64,000 nucleotides of DNA from Solidesulfovibrio sp. (lineage in GTDB: Bacteria > Desulfobacterota > Desulfovibrionia > Desulfovibrionales > Desulfovibrionaceae). Numbering within the stretch: the first letter of the stretch is position 1; each line of letters opens with the position of its first letter. The stretch lies in assembly GCF_038562415.1 (NCBI RefSeq), contig NZ_JBCFBA010000006.1:124001-188000 (forward strand), written 5' to 3'. Positions 8,181-17,812 of this stretch are shown here, in pieces. Under the pieces are notes generated by a model. It had not been told where the DNA came from. It saw only the letters and a program-made list of their open reading frames with translations, and did not search any database. A program made the position numbers and the translations under genes.

Positions 8181-9576
8181 CGTTTTTTTCCGTTCGACCA
8201 CCTTCCGCCTGACCGCCCAGTACTCCCTGATTTTCATTTCGAGCGCCCTGATCCTGTTCCTGCTGGCCTATTCGCTGCTCTCCGACGCCGTGCGCGAGGG
8301 CGACCGGCTGGCCATGGCCCAGAAGGTGCGGGAATACGCCTCCGTGGCCATCAAGCGCGGCCTGCCCGCCCTGGTGGAGTTCGTGCGCATGGAGCGCGAG
8401 GACTTCGACGCCGACGAATACTACCTGCGCCTGGACGATCCGAGCGGCCAGCCCTTGACCCAGGTGACGCCGACGGACGCCCCGGCCCTGCCGGCCGAGC
8501 TGCCCCGCGACCTGGGGCCGGCCATCCAGTGGGCTTTTCTGCCCCGCCCCGACGGCGAAGGCCTCATCGAACTGGCCTGCCGCAGCCTGCCCGGCGGCGC
8601 CACGGTGTACATGGGCAAGGACGCCAGCGACCGGGAGCGGCTGCTCAAACAGTTCCGGGTCATCTTCGCCGGCATCATGGCCCTGGTGGCCCTGGTGGGC
8701 CTGGCGGCGGGTTTTCTGCTGGCCCGGCGCACCCTCAAGCCCATCCAGGGGCTCATCGACACCGTGCGGGCCATCGACACCGGCCGCATGGACGCCCGGG
8801 TGCCCGACGAGGGGGCGGACAACGAACTCAACGAGCTGGCCCGGCTGTTCAACGCCATGCTCGACAAGATCAAAAGCCTGATCACCGGCATGCGCGAGGC
8901 CCTGGACAACGTGGCCCACGACCTGCGCACCCCGGCCACCCGCACCCTGGCCGCCGTGGAAATGGCCGCCTCCACCAAAAACGACGCCGAATCCCTGCGC
9001 GAGGCCCTGCTCGACTGCGCCGAGGAGACCCGGCGCATGGTCAGCATGCTCGGCATCCTCATGGACATCTCCGAGGCCGAAACCGGGGCCATGCGGCTGC
9101 ACCTGGGCCGCACGGACATGGCCGCCCTGGTGACGGAGATGACCGAAATCTACCAGTACGCGGCCGAGGAACGGGGAGTGGCCCTGGTCGTGACCCCCAT
9201 GGACCGGCTGCCGGTGGTGGCCGACGCCGACCGGCTGCGCCAGGTGCTCGGCAACCTGCTGGACAACGCCGTCAAGTACACCCCGGCCGGCGGCCGGGTG
9301 GACGTTTCGGCCTGGCGGGAAGGCGGAGCCGTGGCCGTGTGCGTGGCCGACAACGGCGAGGGCATCGGGGCCGACGACATCCCCCGCATCTTCGAGCGCC
9401 TCTACCGGGCCGACAAGAGCCGGTCCAAGCGGGGGCTGGGGCTGGGGCTGTCCCTGGTGCGGGCCGTGCTGTACGCCCACGGCGGGACCATCGACGTCAA
9501 AAGCGCGCCCGGCGCGGGCAGCCGCTTCACCATCACCCTGCCGGCCGCCCCGGATTTCAAGGCCGCGCCGGCCTAG
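8164..9576 (+). CDS. Sensor histidine kinase, partner of the OmpR regulator
   Basis: A 470-residue inner-membrane kinase. Two transmembrane helices (about 20-40 and 165-185) bracket a periplasmic sensor region of about 120 residues. HAMP, HisKA with H252 (NVAHDLRTP), and HATPase with N (NLLDNAVKY), G1 (DNGEGI) and G2 (GLGLGLSLV) boxes follow. The ATG at 8164 lies inside the last codons of the response regulator. The ligand is unknown. The layout matches heavy-metal sensor kinases, but no efflux genes are nearby. Confidence 0.9.
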   Translation: MSSRSSVFFRSTTFRLTAQYSLIFISSALILFLLAYSLLSDAVREGDRLAMAQKVREYASVAIKRGLPALVEFVRMEREDFDADEYYLRLDDPSGQPLTQVTPTDAPALPAELPRDLGPAIQWAFLPRPDGEGLIELACRSLPGGATVYMGKDASDRERLLKQFRVIFAGIMALVALVGLAAGFLLARRTLKPIQGLIDTVRAIDTGRMDARVPDEGADNELNELARLFNAMLDKIKSLITGMREALDNVAHDLRTPATRTLAAVEMAASTKNDAESLREALLDCAEETRRMVSMLGILMDISEAETGAMRLHLGRTDMAALVTEMTEIYQYAAEERGVALVVTPMDRLPVVADADRLRQVLGNLLDNAVKYTPAGGRVDVSAWREGGAVAVCVADNGEGIGADDIPRIFERLYRADKSRSKRGLGLGLSLVRAVLYAHGGTIDVKSAPGAGSRFTITLPAAPDFKAAPA

Positions 9577-9701
9577 CGGCGCGGCAACCCCCGCCTGTCA
9601 AAAGGCGAAAACCGTTGTCAAGCCGGCCCGGCTGGGGCATTGTCGTGCCAAGCACCCCCGCAGGTGCGCCGCGCGACCAACCGACAACCCGGGGTAGGTC
9701 C

Positions 9702-10988
9702 ATGAACGAACCGGATGCGGCCGCGGCCGTTCCTTTCTTCTTCACCAAGCAGGCCCTTTTCGACGCCAAACGCAAATTGTGGGGCTACGAGATCCAGGGC
9801 GGCAACGAGGCCTGCCCGGAGTTGGCCTGCTTCGCCGATCGGGAGCAGGTGGCCGATTCCCTGGCCTCTTCGTCCTACATGGGCGTGCAACACGCCGTGG
9901 AGCGCGGCAAGAAGGTCGTGGCCCCCTTCGACGAGTCCGGCCTTTTGGCCAAGGCGCCCTATGCCCTGCCCGCCGCCCACGGGGTGGTCAAGCTGGTGGG
10001 CGCGGTCAAAAATCCGGCGGCGGCCGCCGCCGCGGCGCGGCAGTTGCAGGCCGACGGCTACGCCCTGGCCCTGGAGGACGGGGCGGGGCCGCCCCTGGCG
10101 CCCGAGTTGGCCCGGCTGGCCAACCTGCTGTGCTTCGACGCATCGGGTGGTGCCGATCCCCGGGATTTCCTGGACCGGGCCAAGGGCCGCCAGGTGATCC
10201 TGCTGGCCGCCCGGGTTCGGGGGCTCGAGCAGTTCGAAGCCCTCAGGGCGGCGGGCTTCACCCTGTTCCAGGGCCCTTTTTTCAAGGAGCCCGAAATCCT
10301 GGCCGAGCGCAAGCTCACCTCCCACCAGATGAGCCGGTTCACCCTGCTGCGCCTGATCGAGGCCGAGGACCCGGACGTGGACGCCCTGGCCGAAGGCATC
10401 TCGGCCGACGTGTCCGTGAGCTTTCGCCTGCTGTCGTACTTAAACAGCGCCGCTTTCGGCTTTTCCCAAAAGATCCAGTCCATCCGCCAGGCCATCATGA
10501 TCCTGGGCTCGGTCAAGATGCGCAACTGGCTGCGGGCCGTGCTGCTGGCCGACATGGCCCAGCACGGAGACATGCCCCGGGAGCTGGCCGAACTGTCGCT
10601 GCAACGGGCGCGGTTCCTGGAACTGGTGGCCACGCGCTACGATTTCTGGGACTTCCATCCGGGGTCGCTGTTTCTGCTGGGCCTTTTCTCGCTGCTCGAC
10701 GCCATCCTCGGCCTGCCCATGGCCAAGGTGACCGAGCATCTGCCGCTGGAAGAAAAGCTCAAGGCGGCGCTTCGCCGGGAAACGCACAGCGAATACGAGC
10801 CGCTGCTCGAGCTTGTGGCCTGTATCGAGGACGCGGACTGGACGCGGCTGGACCAGCTGACGCAGAATCTGGGTTTCGACCTGGAGACGGTCAAGGCCTG
10901 CGCCGGCGAGGCCATGGCCTGGAGCGGCGCGTTTTTCGCCACCCAGACCGGCCCTGCCGAACCGGCCGGACCGTCCCGGCGGCGCTGA
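9702..10988 (+). CDS. EAL-like/HDOD signalling protein (YuxH type)
   Basis: 428 residues. The N-terminal 200 or so residues are a degenerate EAL-like domain (ending TLFQGPFFKEPEIL, the usual end of EAL domains). An HDOD domain follows (ISADVSVSFRLLSYLNSAAF, then ILGSVKMRNWLRAVLL). The catalytic EAL glutamate motif is not evident, so cyclic-di-GMP hydrolysis is unlikely and a binding or scaffold role is more probable. The start at 9702 follows a weak GGGGTAGG. It lies 125 bases downstream of the kinase gene and could be cotranscribed. Confidence 0.85.
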   Translation: MNEPDAAAAVPFFFTKQALFDAKRKLWGYEIQGGNEACPELACFADREQVADSLASSSYMGVQHAVERGKKVVAPFDESGLLAKAPYALPAAHGVVKLVGAVKNPAAAAAAARQLQADGYALALEDGAGPPLAPELARLANLLCFDASGGADPRDFLDRAKGRQVILLAARVRGLEQFEALRAAGFTLFQGPFFKEPEILAERKLTSHQMSRFTLLRLIEAEDPDVDALAEGISADVSVSFRLLSYLNSAAFGFSQKIQSIRQAIMILGSVKMRNWLRAVLLADMAQHGDMPRELAELSLQRARFLELVATRYDFWDFHPGSLFLLGLFSLLDAILGLPMAKVTEHLPLEEKLKAALRRETHSEYEPLLELVACIEDADWTRLDQLTQNLGFDLETVKACAGEAMAWSGAFFATQTGPAEPAGPSRRR

Positions 10989-11068
10989 CCGGGGCGGGTT
11001 TCGTCCTTGCCGGCCCTCGCCCAGGCGTAAGGGCGGCCTCACCCGGCCCGCCCTCGCGGGCGCGCCGG

Positions 11069-11485
11069 CTATTGCGGCCTGGCGGGCGGATCGATGAGGC
11101 CGAGCTTGGCCAGTTCCGCGAGCAGGATCTCGCGTCGCAGGGGTTTGGGCAGGTAGGCGTCGGCGCGGCCGTGGAAGAAGGATTCGCTGACGTTTTTGGT
11201 ATCCGTCAGCACGGATATCATGATGAGCTTGAAGCACCTGGCCGGCACGGCGTCCTGTTCCTGCTCCATGCGGCGCAAAGCCTGAACGACCTCGTTGCCA
11301 TCCATACCGGGCATGAGGATATCCATGAACACGGCATCGAAGGGCCTGTCCTCTTCGAGGGCGGCCTCGAAGGCGGCCAGGGCCTCCTGGCCGTCGCCGG
11401 CGGTGAGGCATTCGGCATAGGCGGAGAGGAACGTCCGCAAAAACAGGATGATGCTTTCATCGTCGTCCACGATGAGAAAGCGCAT
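11069..11485 (-). CDS. Stand-alone response-regulator receiver protein
   Basis: 138 residues, a CheY-like receiver with no output domain. Acidic pocket in IVDDDE, phospho-acceptor D55 (VFMDILMPGMDG) and Lys in YLPKPL. GGGAGC precedes the ATG by 12 bases. It is convergent with the EAL/HDOD gene. The cognate kinase is not visible. Confidence 0.88.
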   Translation of the reverse strand: MRFLIVDDDESIILFLRTFLSAYAECLTAGDGQEALAAFEAALEEDRPFDAVFMDILMPGMDGNEVVQALRRMEQEQDAVPARCFKLIMISVLTDTKNVSESFFHGRADAYLPKPLRREILLAELAKLGLIDPPARPQ

Positions 11486-11661
11486 GGCTGGTGCTCCCGA
11501 TTGGAGTGGCCCATGGCCGCCGGCCTGGAAACCGGCGCGATCACGGGCCTTGGACCGGGGTATTTCGTTTTGGCCGGGGAGGCAAGCCTGGCGGGACTTG
11601 TCCGATGGAGCCGGGCCCGGCGCTTGACGGAACCGGCCGGCCCCATTTAGGGAATCTTCGC

Positions 11662-11738
11662 GCGCCCGTAGCTCAGCCGGATAGAGCGTCGGACTTCGAA
11701 TCCGCAGGCCGGGAGTTCGAATCTCTCCGGGCGCGCCA
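11662..11738 (+). tRNA. tRNA-Arg (anticodon TCG)
   Basis: Cloverleaf drawn by hand. Acceptor GCGCCCG pairs with CGGGCGC, D-arm GCTC/GAGC, anticodon loop CTTCGAA, T-arm GGGAG-TTCGAAT-CTCTC, discriminator G, and CCA encoded. Anticodon TCG reads CGN arginine codons. Length 77. One mismatch at the base of the anticodon stem. Confidence 0.93.
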
Positions 11739-12372
11739 GATTTTTCAAGGGGTTGGCGGGATGCGCCGGCCCTTCTTTTCGACCGCACCACAAGTTGTCC
11801 CCACCATGTACCGCGCCGCCCAGGATGACGTCACCCGGACGTCGCAGGCCCTGGCCACAGACACCGGGTCAACGGCGTCGGACCGCAACGGCATCGCGAC
11901 GACCGTGACCGACGACCGGATGGCCGAGGCCGAAAAGCAACTGCGCCCCTGAGGCCTGCGCCGGCATTCGCACCTGGTACGCGAGAGTGCCGCCGCCACG
12001 CCACGCCCACGCGCCGGCGTCCTCCGAGGCGACCGGCGCGGCACTCCCACTTCTCGCCCGCGCCAACGCCTCGCCCCACCCCGACCGTCCCGGCGGTCGG
12101 CATGCAATGGAAAGTGCATCTGCAGATCCTGCAATTGCACGGTCACGCCCTGGCCGCCGAGGCGCAACCGCCACCGCAAAACATGCCATACACTGAAATA
12201 GCAACATATTATTTCGTTTCGCAGCACAACTCCGTCAGCAAGCGACACGAGCGCGTCCGCGACCACCCGCCGCTGGGTTGGCCACGGCCATAGACAAATT
12301 CAACCAATAATACCGACTTAATAAGGAGGTCTTGTACATAAATTTTGTCTTATCGCCGGATGTTGCAAAAAA
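11739..12372. other. Gap downstream of tRNA-Arg without a confident gene
   Basis: About 630 bases. Short frames here have no family resemblance. A GC-rich inverted repeat (AGTGCCGC at 11986-11993, GCGGCACT at 12038-12045) may form a hairpin. A strong AAGGAGGT at 12323-12330 has no good start codon at the right distance in the DUF4198 frame, which suggests damage at the 5' end of that gene. No integrase is next to the tRNA. Confidence 0.5.
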
Positions 12373-13217
12373 TTGTTGCAACGCACAAGAAGCAAGAGTG
12401 AATCCGTTGCCGCCATCCTGGCCGCCCTGGTCCTGACCCTCGCCCTGCCGGGACTGGCCAAAGCCCACTTCCAGATGATCTACACCCCGGAAATCGCCCT
12501 GGACAAGGGAGGCGAGGTGGACATGCGCCTGGTGTTCACCCATCCCTTCGAGGCCGGCCATACCATGGACATGGGCGCGCCCGAGCAGTTCTTCATGGTC
12601 TTCCAGCGCGGCGTCGAGGGAGAGCCCCAAAAGACCGACCTCAAGGCGAACCTGACTCCCATCACCTGGAAAAGCCTGACCAATTCCGGAAAGGCCTTCG
12701 CCGTCAAGCAGAAGCTGCGCAGCCCTGGCGACTATGTTTTCGCCCTCGTGCCGGCCCCTATTTCGAGCCCGAGGAAAAAGCCTACATGCAGCAGATCACC
12801 AAGATGGTGCTCAACGTCGGCGGCATCCCCGGCAACTGGGACAAGCCCCTCGGCCTGCCCGCCGAGATCGTTCCCCTGGCCAAGCCCTATGGCTTGTACG
12901 CCGGCAACGTGTTCGTGGGCCAGGTACTGGCCGAGGGCAAGCCCGTGGCCAACGCCGAAATCGAGGTGGAGTTCCTGAACCATGCCCCGGCCATGGCCAG
13001 CAACAGCTTCGAGAAGAAGGCCGTCGTCACCGCTCCTCACGACTGCTTCGTCACCCAGACGATCAAAGTCGACGCCAACGGCGTGTTCGTCTACGCCATG
13101 CCGAAAGCGGGCTGGTGGGGCTTCGCCGCCCTGGGCGTGGGGCCGGTCAAGGAGTTTGACGGAAAGCCCATGTCGCAGGACGCCCTTTTTTGGGCGAAGA
13201 GTGTGGACATGAAATAA
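12373..13217 (+). pseudogene. DUF4198 (periplasmic metal-transport-associated) gene with a frameshift
   Basis: Two overlapping frames form one product. The first (12373 to about 12758) has a signal peptide (LAALVLTLALPGLAKAHF) and the second (about 12759-13217) continues with YFEPEEKAYMQQ and KMVLNVGG. One base appears missing in the run GGCCCCTATTTC near 12758. The family (DUF4198, COG5266-like) is linked with Ni/Co uptake in proteobacteria. The start is unsure: only TTG at 12373 is in frame, and the good ribosome site at 12323 is too far. Either the gene is inactivated or the sequence has an error. A strong hairpin follows. Confidence 0.72.
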
Positions 13218-13235
13218 CGTGCTGTAGCAAGGCCA

Positions 13236-13271
13236 GCACAAAGGGCGTCTGGCACCGGACGCCCTTTGTGC
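13236..13271. terminator. Perfect 14-bp hairpin after the DUF4198 gene
   Basis: Arms GCACAAAGGGCGTC (13236-13249) and its exact complement (13258-13271) with an 8-base loop. Only a weak T stretch follows, but position directly after the stop supports termination. Confidence 0.75.
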
Positions 13272-13277
13272 ATTCTA

Positions 13278-13357
13278 CCCCTGCCGCCAACTGCCGAGCA
13301 GGGTTACGGCTTACGCTTATCCTTCATGCCGCCCGATCCGACGTCGGTTTGCTCCTC
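13278..13357. repeat. 80-bp dispersed repeat, copy A
   Basis: Aligns without gaps to 40931-41010, with 71 of 80 bases identical by hand count. No coding role is evident. Copy A sits right after the terminator hairpin of the DUF4198 gene. Confidence 0.8.
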
Positions 13358-13467
13358 ACCCTGTCCAAGCGCAAGCAGGTGTGCAATCACCCGCCCCCTT
13401 TCCTCGGCGACAATTCGGCCATCCCCGATCGGTCCGTGAACCGCCTGGCGACGAACGGACCGCGTTG

Positions 13468-13920
13468 CTATTCATCGAACCGCTTCTTTTGCTTGTCATT
13501 GAGAATCGTGCACCCGCCGATACTGTATGAACTCTCTTTGGGCACGCCCAAGGGGATCACCGGCGAGGAGGGGGGCGACGGCTTGTCCACCGGTAATAAT
13601 TCACGACACTCCTGGCCGCTCCCCGCTTGAATGGTGAACGTTCCCGGCCCGCGCCAAACCTCTTCGCGCTCCGAACCGCAATAGGTTATGAACACGGCCG
13701 CCCCCTGCCCCAGGACGAACGTGTCGCCCGGACCGACCATCAAATGCGGCCTTGCCTTACCTTGCTTGTTCGTCTGCGCGGCCTGGTACGTCACATCGCC
13801 CGAAATTCGACTGAGTTGGCCGATGCGATTCTGGGCCCAAGCCGACCCCGCCGGCAGCGAGCCAAGGCCCAGGCAAACCATGACCAAAGACCGTATGCTG
13901 TGCCTACCCAGCCTTCCCAT
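13468..13920 (-). CDS. Secreted FecR-like protein
   Basis: 150 residues. A signal peptide (residues 1-29, ending AGSAWAQ) precedes a short beta-rich domain with GQLSRISGDVTYQA and MVGPGDTFVLGQGAAVFITY, the pattern of FecR-type surface or periplasmic domains. AGGAGG lies upstream of the ATG at 13920. The first 17 bases overlap the end of the CHASE2 cyclase gene, so it is the last gene of the signalling cluster. FecR domains often sit beside CHASE2 cyclases; a sensory or scaffold role is inferred. Confidence 0.75.
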   Translation of the reverse strand: MGRLGRHSIRSLVMVCLGLGSLPAGSAWAQNRIGQLSRISGDVTYQAAQTNKQGKARPHLMVGPGDTFVLGQGAAVFITYCGSEREEVWRGPGTFTIQAGSGQECRELLPVDKPSPPSSPVIPLGVPKESSYSIGGCTILNDKQKKRFDE

Positions 13921-15805
13921 CCCCCGCCTCCTGTTCACAGATCCCCGTGATCCTGCACAATTGTACAACCCCTTCCCGCCCCGGAATCTCGCGAGCGATC
14001 CGTTCGCCGCACTGGACGCTCGGCCCGGCGGCGCAAAGAGTCTCCATGCTCGCCACTATGGGCCAGTGGAGCGCTTTCGTCAAACCTTCCAGCCTGGAAG
14101 CGACGTTCACCGTGTCGCCAACGGCCGTGTATTCGAGCCGTTCGGGGCTGCCGATGTTCCCCACCACGGCACAGCCCGTGTGCAGCCCGACCCCGACGGC
14201 GAATGCCGGCGCTTCCGGCCTGTTGCTCTTGTACGCGTCCTGCCGGAATTGCTGCGCGATAGCCTGTATGGCCAGGGCCGCGCGGATGGCCCGCAGGGCA
14301 TGATCCGGTTGGTGAACCGGGACACCGAAGAGTGCCATCACCCCGTCGCCCAGGAACTTGTCCACCAAGCCGCCCTGCTCCAGAATGGCTTGGCTCACTT
14401 GTGTAAAATAGTTGTTGAGCAGATCCACCACCTTGTCGGGCGGCATGTGCTCGGAGAAAGTGGTGAACTTGCGGATGTCGGAAAACAGGACGGTGATGTG
14501 ATACAGTTTACCGCCAAGGTCCGGCATCTTGTCGGCCGCCAACAGCGTATCCACGATCTCCCGGGAGACGTAGCGCCGAAACATTGTCTGCAACTTGCGA
14601 CGTTGCTTTTCCTCGGTTGTCAATCTGGCCACCAGTGCGCCGAAATAACACACAAGGATACCTGTCTGCGCCTCGGCGACAGGCAAAAGCGCATGCTGCC
14701 TGAAGAGCGCATACGAGGCCGCGGCCCAGGTCATTGCCAAGCCACAGGCCACAAGCCCGCCCCGGAGAGGACCACTTTTGACGCTAACCCAGCTGGCAAG
14801 CAGCAGGACAACCGACAACAGGGCAAGACGCAGGCCCTCGGGCACGAATTGGGAAAATTGCCCGGCCAACAGCGATTCGATGATGTTTGCGTGCACTTCG
14901 GGCCCGCTCATCATGGCCGGAACTACGCCCAGGATGCTCCTGGCATACGGTGTCGGATGCATATCCTGGAGGCCGGACTGCCCCAAGGCCACCAGGACTA
15001 TTTTCCCCGCCAGCAACGGGGCGAGTTCCGAGTCGTTCCTCGCCCCCGGGGCCAGCAAACGTTCGATGGATATCTGGGGAAAGGTCCCGGGCGGTCCGCA
15101 ATACTCAATGGGCAATGCCGCCCCTTGGTCGACAAGATTCCTGGAGCCGAAACGCCATTGCGAGGCTTGCGGATTTTGCCCCAGCGCCTTGACGGCCAGG
15201 AGAAACCCGAAGGAGAGCGGTTGATCCCGGAGGAGACGCGGCCGGTAGGTCCGAACCCCTCCGTCCGCGTCGGAGTGCAAATTGATGAGGCCGATGCAAT
15301 CGGACTTCGGCGAAGGCAAGGCCAGATAGAAATCCGGGACAGGTCGCCGCACGGCCTCCGGTCCGTGCGCGCCATGAAGCAGTTGTCCTGCCAACACCAC
15401 GTCCCCCTGGGACAATGCTTCCTTGAAAGGCTGATCGTATTGCGAGGTGGACGGATTGTCCCCCAAGCCGAGTTGCTCCAGCCAAGCATCGGCGGCCACG
15501 GAAAACAGGATGTCGAAACCGATCGTACGGACCCCAAGTTCCCGCATGACCGCGATCGCCCGGGTGAACAACGGACTCCAGAAGGCCAGAGGAATCCCCG
15601 GATGCGCGGCCCGTGCGGGATCATCAACGCAGACGATGGCAACCCGGCTGGGCGCCAAGCGCACGCCGGCCAGTTGATGCCAGGAATCGGAATAGACGGC
15701 CTCCGCGCCGCGAAGGATGCCCGTCGAGACGGCGAGTTGGCTGCACGCCAGCCCGATCAGCGCCAGGAAGGCCACCAGCACCCGCTGCTTGGACACTTGG
15801 ATCAC
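13904..15805 (-). CDS. CHASE2-domain adenylate/guanylate cyclase
   Basis: A 633-residue class III nucleotide cyclase. A first membrane helix (residues 9-30), a large extracytoplasmic CHASE2 domain (about 35-330), two or three transmembrane helices (about 335-410) and a cytosolic catalytic domain (about 430-610). Both metal-binding Asp are visible, in LFSDIRKFT and FLGDGVMALFG, and the substrate region EYTAVGDTVNVASRLE is intact. Start taken as GTG 15805, with AAGGTGG upstream. It makes cAMP or cGMP in response to a periplasmic cue (family knowledge). Gene 7 of 8 in the minus-strand cluster. Confidence 0.9.
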   Translation of the reverse strand: MIQVSKQRVLVAFLALIGLACSQLAVSTGILRGAEAVYSDSWHQLAGVRLAPSRVAIVCVDDPARAAHPGIPLAFWSPLFTRAIAVMRELGVRTIGFDILFSVAADAWLEQLGLGDNPSTSQYDQPFKEALSQGDVVLAGQLLHGAHGPEAVRRPVPDFYLALPSPKSDCIGLINLHSDADGGVRTYRPRLLRDQPLSFGFLLAVKALGQNPQASQWRFGSRNLVDQGAALPIEYCGPPGTFPQISIERLLAPGARNDSELAPLLAGKIVLVALGQSGLQDMHPTPYARSILGVVPAMMSGPEVHANIIESLLAGQFSQFVPEGLRLALLSVVLLLASWVSVKSGPLRGGLVACGLAMTWAAASYALFRQHALLPVAEAQTGILVCYFGALVARLTTEEKQRRKLQTMFRRYVSREIVDTLLAADKMPDLGGKLYHITVLFSDIRKFTTFSEHMPPDKVVDLLNNYFTQVSQAILEQGGLVDKFLGDGVMALFGVPVHQPDHALRAIRAALAIQAIAQQFRQDAYKSNRPEAPAFAVGVGLHTGCAVVGNIGSPERLEYTAVGDTVNVASRLEGLTKALHWPIVASMETLCAAGPSVQCGERIAREIPGREGVVQLCRITGICEQEAGDGKAG

Positions 15806-15982
15806 ATCGCCACCTTTCGCCGCAGTCCCTGCGCCTTCGGGCCTCAGCCGCCGCCAGCCATGGGCCGGGGGCCATTCGGCGCAGGGCGAAGCGGACGTGC
15901 CCCTCGCCGGCCCCGTTCTCCGCAGGCCGGACAACGGCCCAGCCGCAGCCGATTGCCGGACGGGTCGAGTCGCCTCCCGTGC

Positions 15983-16501
15983 CTAGTCGAAACGCAAGCT
16001 GGCGACCAGCCGTTGAAAGGCATCAGCATACTTGTCATGTAATGCGTCCAAAGTCGTATACGAGAATATATATATTTGTTGTGCGCCGACGATGTACATT
16101 GTGCCTTTCAACTTCTGTCCCTGGGCCGAGAAGGAATAGCGCAACGACGAGTGCTGCATTCCATCGAATACGCCATCGCGCGAATCCAGCAGGACAAAAT
16201 CATCCGCCGACGTTTTCAACCCCTGGAGAATGCGTTGAAATGTCTGGTCGCCGGTCGCAACGCCCTCGCCCCTGGGTACGACGACGATATTGACGTTCGA
16301 ACGGAAACCGCTTTCCTCCGCCGTCTCAGGCGGCACGAAAGCCACGTCCACCGCGGGGAATTCCATGGCTTTCCACCCGGCAGGGCAGGTCACCGTATAC
16401 CCCTTGCCTCGATACACGGGATCGCCGCGCCACAGCCAGAAGACGGCAACGCCTATTGCCAGGAAAACGGCGAAACCGCCAAGCTTGAGGGCGTGTTTCA
16501 T
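15983..16501 (-). CDS. Membrane-anchored PsbP/DcrB-like protein
   Basis: 172 residues. One N-terminal helix (residues 7-27) is followed by a domain with GYTVTCPAGWKAMEF at its start and an amphipathic end (DALHDKYADAFQRLVASLRF). This pattern resembles the PsbP/DcrB/DUF1795 group of periplasmic proteins, a judgement from pattern only. It lies between the cyclase and the lipoprotein gene in the same direction. The ribosome site is weak. Confidence 0.6.
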   Translation of the reverse strand: MKHALKLGGFAVFLAIGVAVFWLWRGDPVYRGKGYTVTCPAGWKAMEFPAVDVAFVPPETAEESGFRSNVNIVVVPRGEGVATGDQTFQRILQGLKTSADDFVLLDSRDGVFDGMQHSSLRYSFSAQGQKLKGTMYIVGAQQIYIFSYTTLDALHDKYADAFQRLVASLRFD

Positions 16502-16590
16502 GTCATGTCCGCTTGGTGTGCACCGGATACGCGTTAGGCTCGGGGCCATCCCCCGTCCGCAACCGCCGCCGGCAGCGGCCGCTCGCGTTC

Positions 16591-16631
16591 CCTTGCGGGT
16601 TCCGGCCCGGCCCGCGCCGGAACCCGCAAGG
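16591..16631. other. Intercistronic 15-bp perfect hairpin
   Basis: Arms CCTTGCGGGTTCCGG (16591-16605) and its exact complement (16617-16631), 11-base loop, between the lipoprotein stop and the next start. There is no T-run, so attenuation or mRNA processing is more likely than full termination. Confidence 0.65.
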
Positions 16632-16642
16632 CGATTCGCTCG

Positions 16643-17782
16643 TTAGGACGTCGTTTTTGGCCGGAGCGATTTCGGAATTTCGACCCCGGCGGCTTCGGCT
16701 TTGGACATGCACGTTTCCATGGTCGCGACCGTTTCTTTTTGCACGGACTCAAGATTGTCTGCCTTGGCCTTGTAATCATCGCGCCGCGCGATGACGCCGG
16801 GCAATGTCGCCGGATCCGGACCGGAAGCCGCTTGCAGCGAGTCCCCGGTTTCCTTGCCGCTTTTGGCAATGACCGTGGGCATGGAGGACGCATCGGGACC
16901 GCTCGGCGTCGTGGAAGCGCTGGCGGTGCGCAGCGAGGACCCCGAGGCCCCGTGGACCTGCGTCACCAACACTTCCTTGGGTTCGCCTTCCGCGGCGGAC
17001 TCTTCGGCCTGTTGTCGTTTTTTGGATGATTTGCTTTTGCCGGAAGTCTTGCCATGCTTTGGCGGCGTCTTTTGCACCACGGGTTCCTGCTGCTTTTCAG
17101 CAGGCTGCAACGGGACAGCCTGCATCGGCGGAAGCGTCGCATTGTCTTTCTTCGCCTCATCCTGCAACATTGCTTGATACTGCTGCAGGCGCATATTCGC
17201 TTCGCCGTTGAATGATTTTGTAATTACAGCTATTTCGTTGAGCCCTGAAATAATTTCCAATGACCGGGCCTGAAACTCCTCCTTGCTCATTCCGCCGGCG
17301 TTATAATCAGCCAGGAGCTTGTCGAATTGTTCCCGGTAACATTTTGCGGCCAGGGCGGCGCTCAGCCCGACCCGGTCAAGAGTAGCGGCCTCAGCCGCCA
17401 TGTCCCTGGACAAGTAGCCGCGGCGTTGTTGGTCGTCTTGGACCTGCTTGTACTTCGTCAGCGCCGCAGCCACACCGGCTCCCATCAACAATCCGGCGCC
17501 AGCGCCGGCCAGGGCGCCGCGCCCGCCGCCAAGAGCCCCGCCGATGGCCGCGCCGGCCACGGCGCCAATGACGGCTCCGGCCGTCACGTTGGAGACGAAT
17601 TGCTTTTCCTCATCACGCAATTTGGCGATGGGAGCGTAACATTCAGGATAATATTGAACTACCGTCATCTGTCGCCCATACTGGCTGGCGCATCCGGAAA
17701 ACAGGATGCTGACGACGACAAGAAAAACAAGACTCAGGCGAAAGGCCATCTTCAATTGCGTGTGGCCACCGCGAGCAACCAT
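16643..17782 (-). CDS. Glycine-zipper lipoprotein
   Basis: 379 residues. A lipobox ends the signal peptide (SILFSGC, lipid Cys at 31). A glycine zipper at about 68-107 (AGAVIGAVAGAAIGGALGGG) suggests membrane insertion. A coiled-coil-prone middle follows, then a Lys/Ser/Pro-rich low-complexity stretch (about 225-330). The C-terminus is charged and helical. GGAGGT supports the start at 17782, although a second Met at residue 12 would also leave a lipoprotein signal. It lies in the kinase cluster and is a possible envelope target of it. Confidence 0.75.
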   Translation of the reverse strand: MVARGGHTQLKMAFRLSLVFLVVVSILFSGCASQYGRQMTVVQYYPECYAPIAKLRDEEKQFVSNVTAGAVIGAVAGAAIGGALGGGRGALAGAGAGLLMGAGVAAALTKYKQVQDDQQRRGYLSRDMAAEAATLDRVGLSAALAAKCYREQFDKLLADYNAGGMSKEEFQARSLEIISGLNEIAVITKSFNGEANMRLQQYQAMLQDEAKKDNATLPPMQAVPLQPAEKQQEPVVQKTPPKHGKTSGKSKSSKKRQQAEESAAEGEPKEVLVTQVHGASGSSLRTASASTTPSGPDASSMPTVIAKSGKETGDSLQAASGPDPATLPGVIARRDDYKAKADNLESVQKETVATMETCMSKAEAAGVEIPKSLRPKTTS

Positions 17783-17812
17783 GGCATACCTCCGATTCCT
17801 TCAAAAAAATAC

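Noticed and set aside
11745-12266. 173-codon minus-strand frame after tRNA-Arg
   Set aside because: Arg-rich shadow text, no ribosome site and no family resemblance.
12360-12400. GTTGCAA direct repeats as an operator at the DUF4198 start
   Set aside because: Two copies in an A-rich stretch are too little evidence, and the gene start itself is uncertain.
13688-16042. 784-codon plus-strand frame opposite the cyclase
   Set aside because: No fold-like pattern; the cyclase on the minus strand has complete catalytic motifs.
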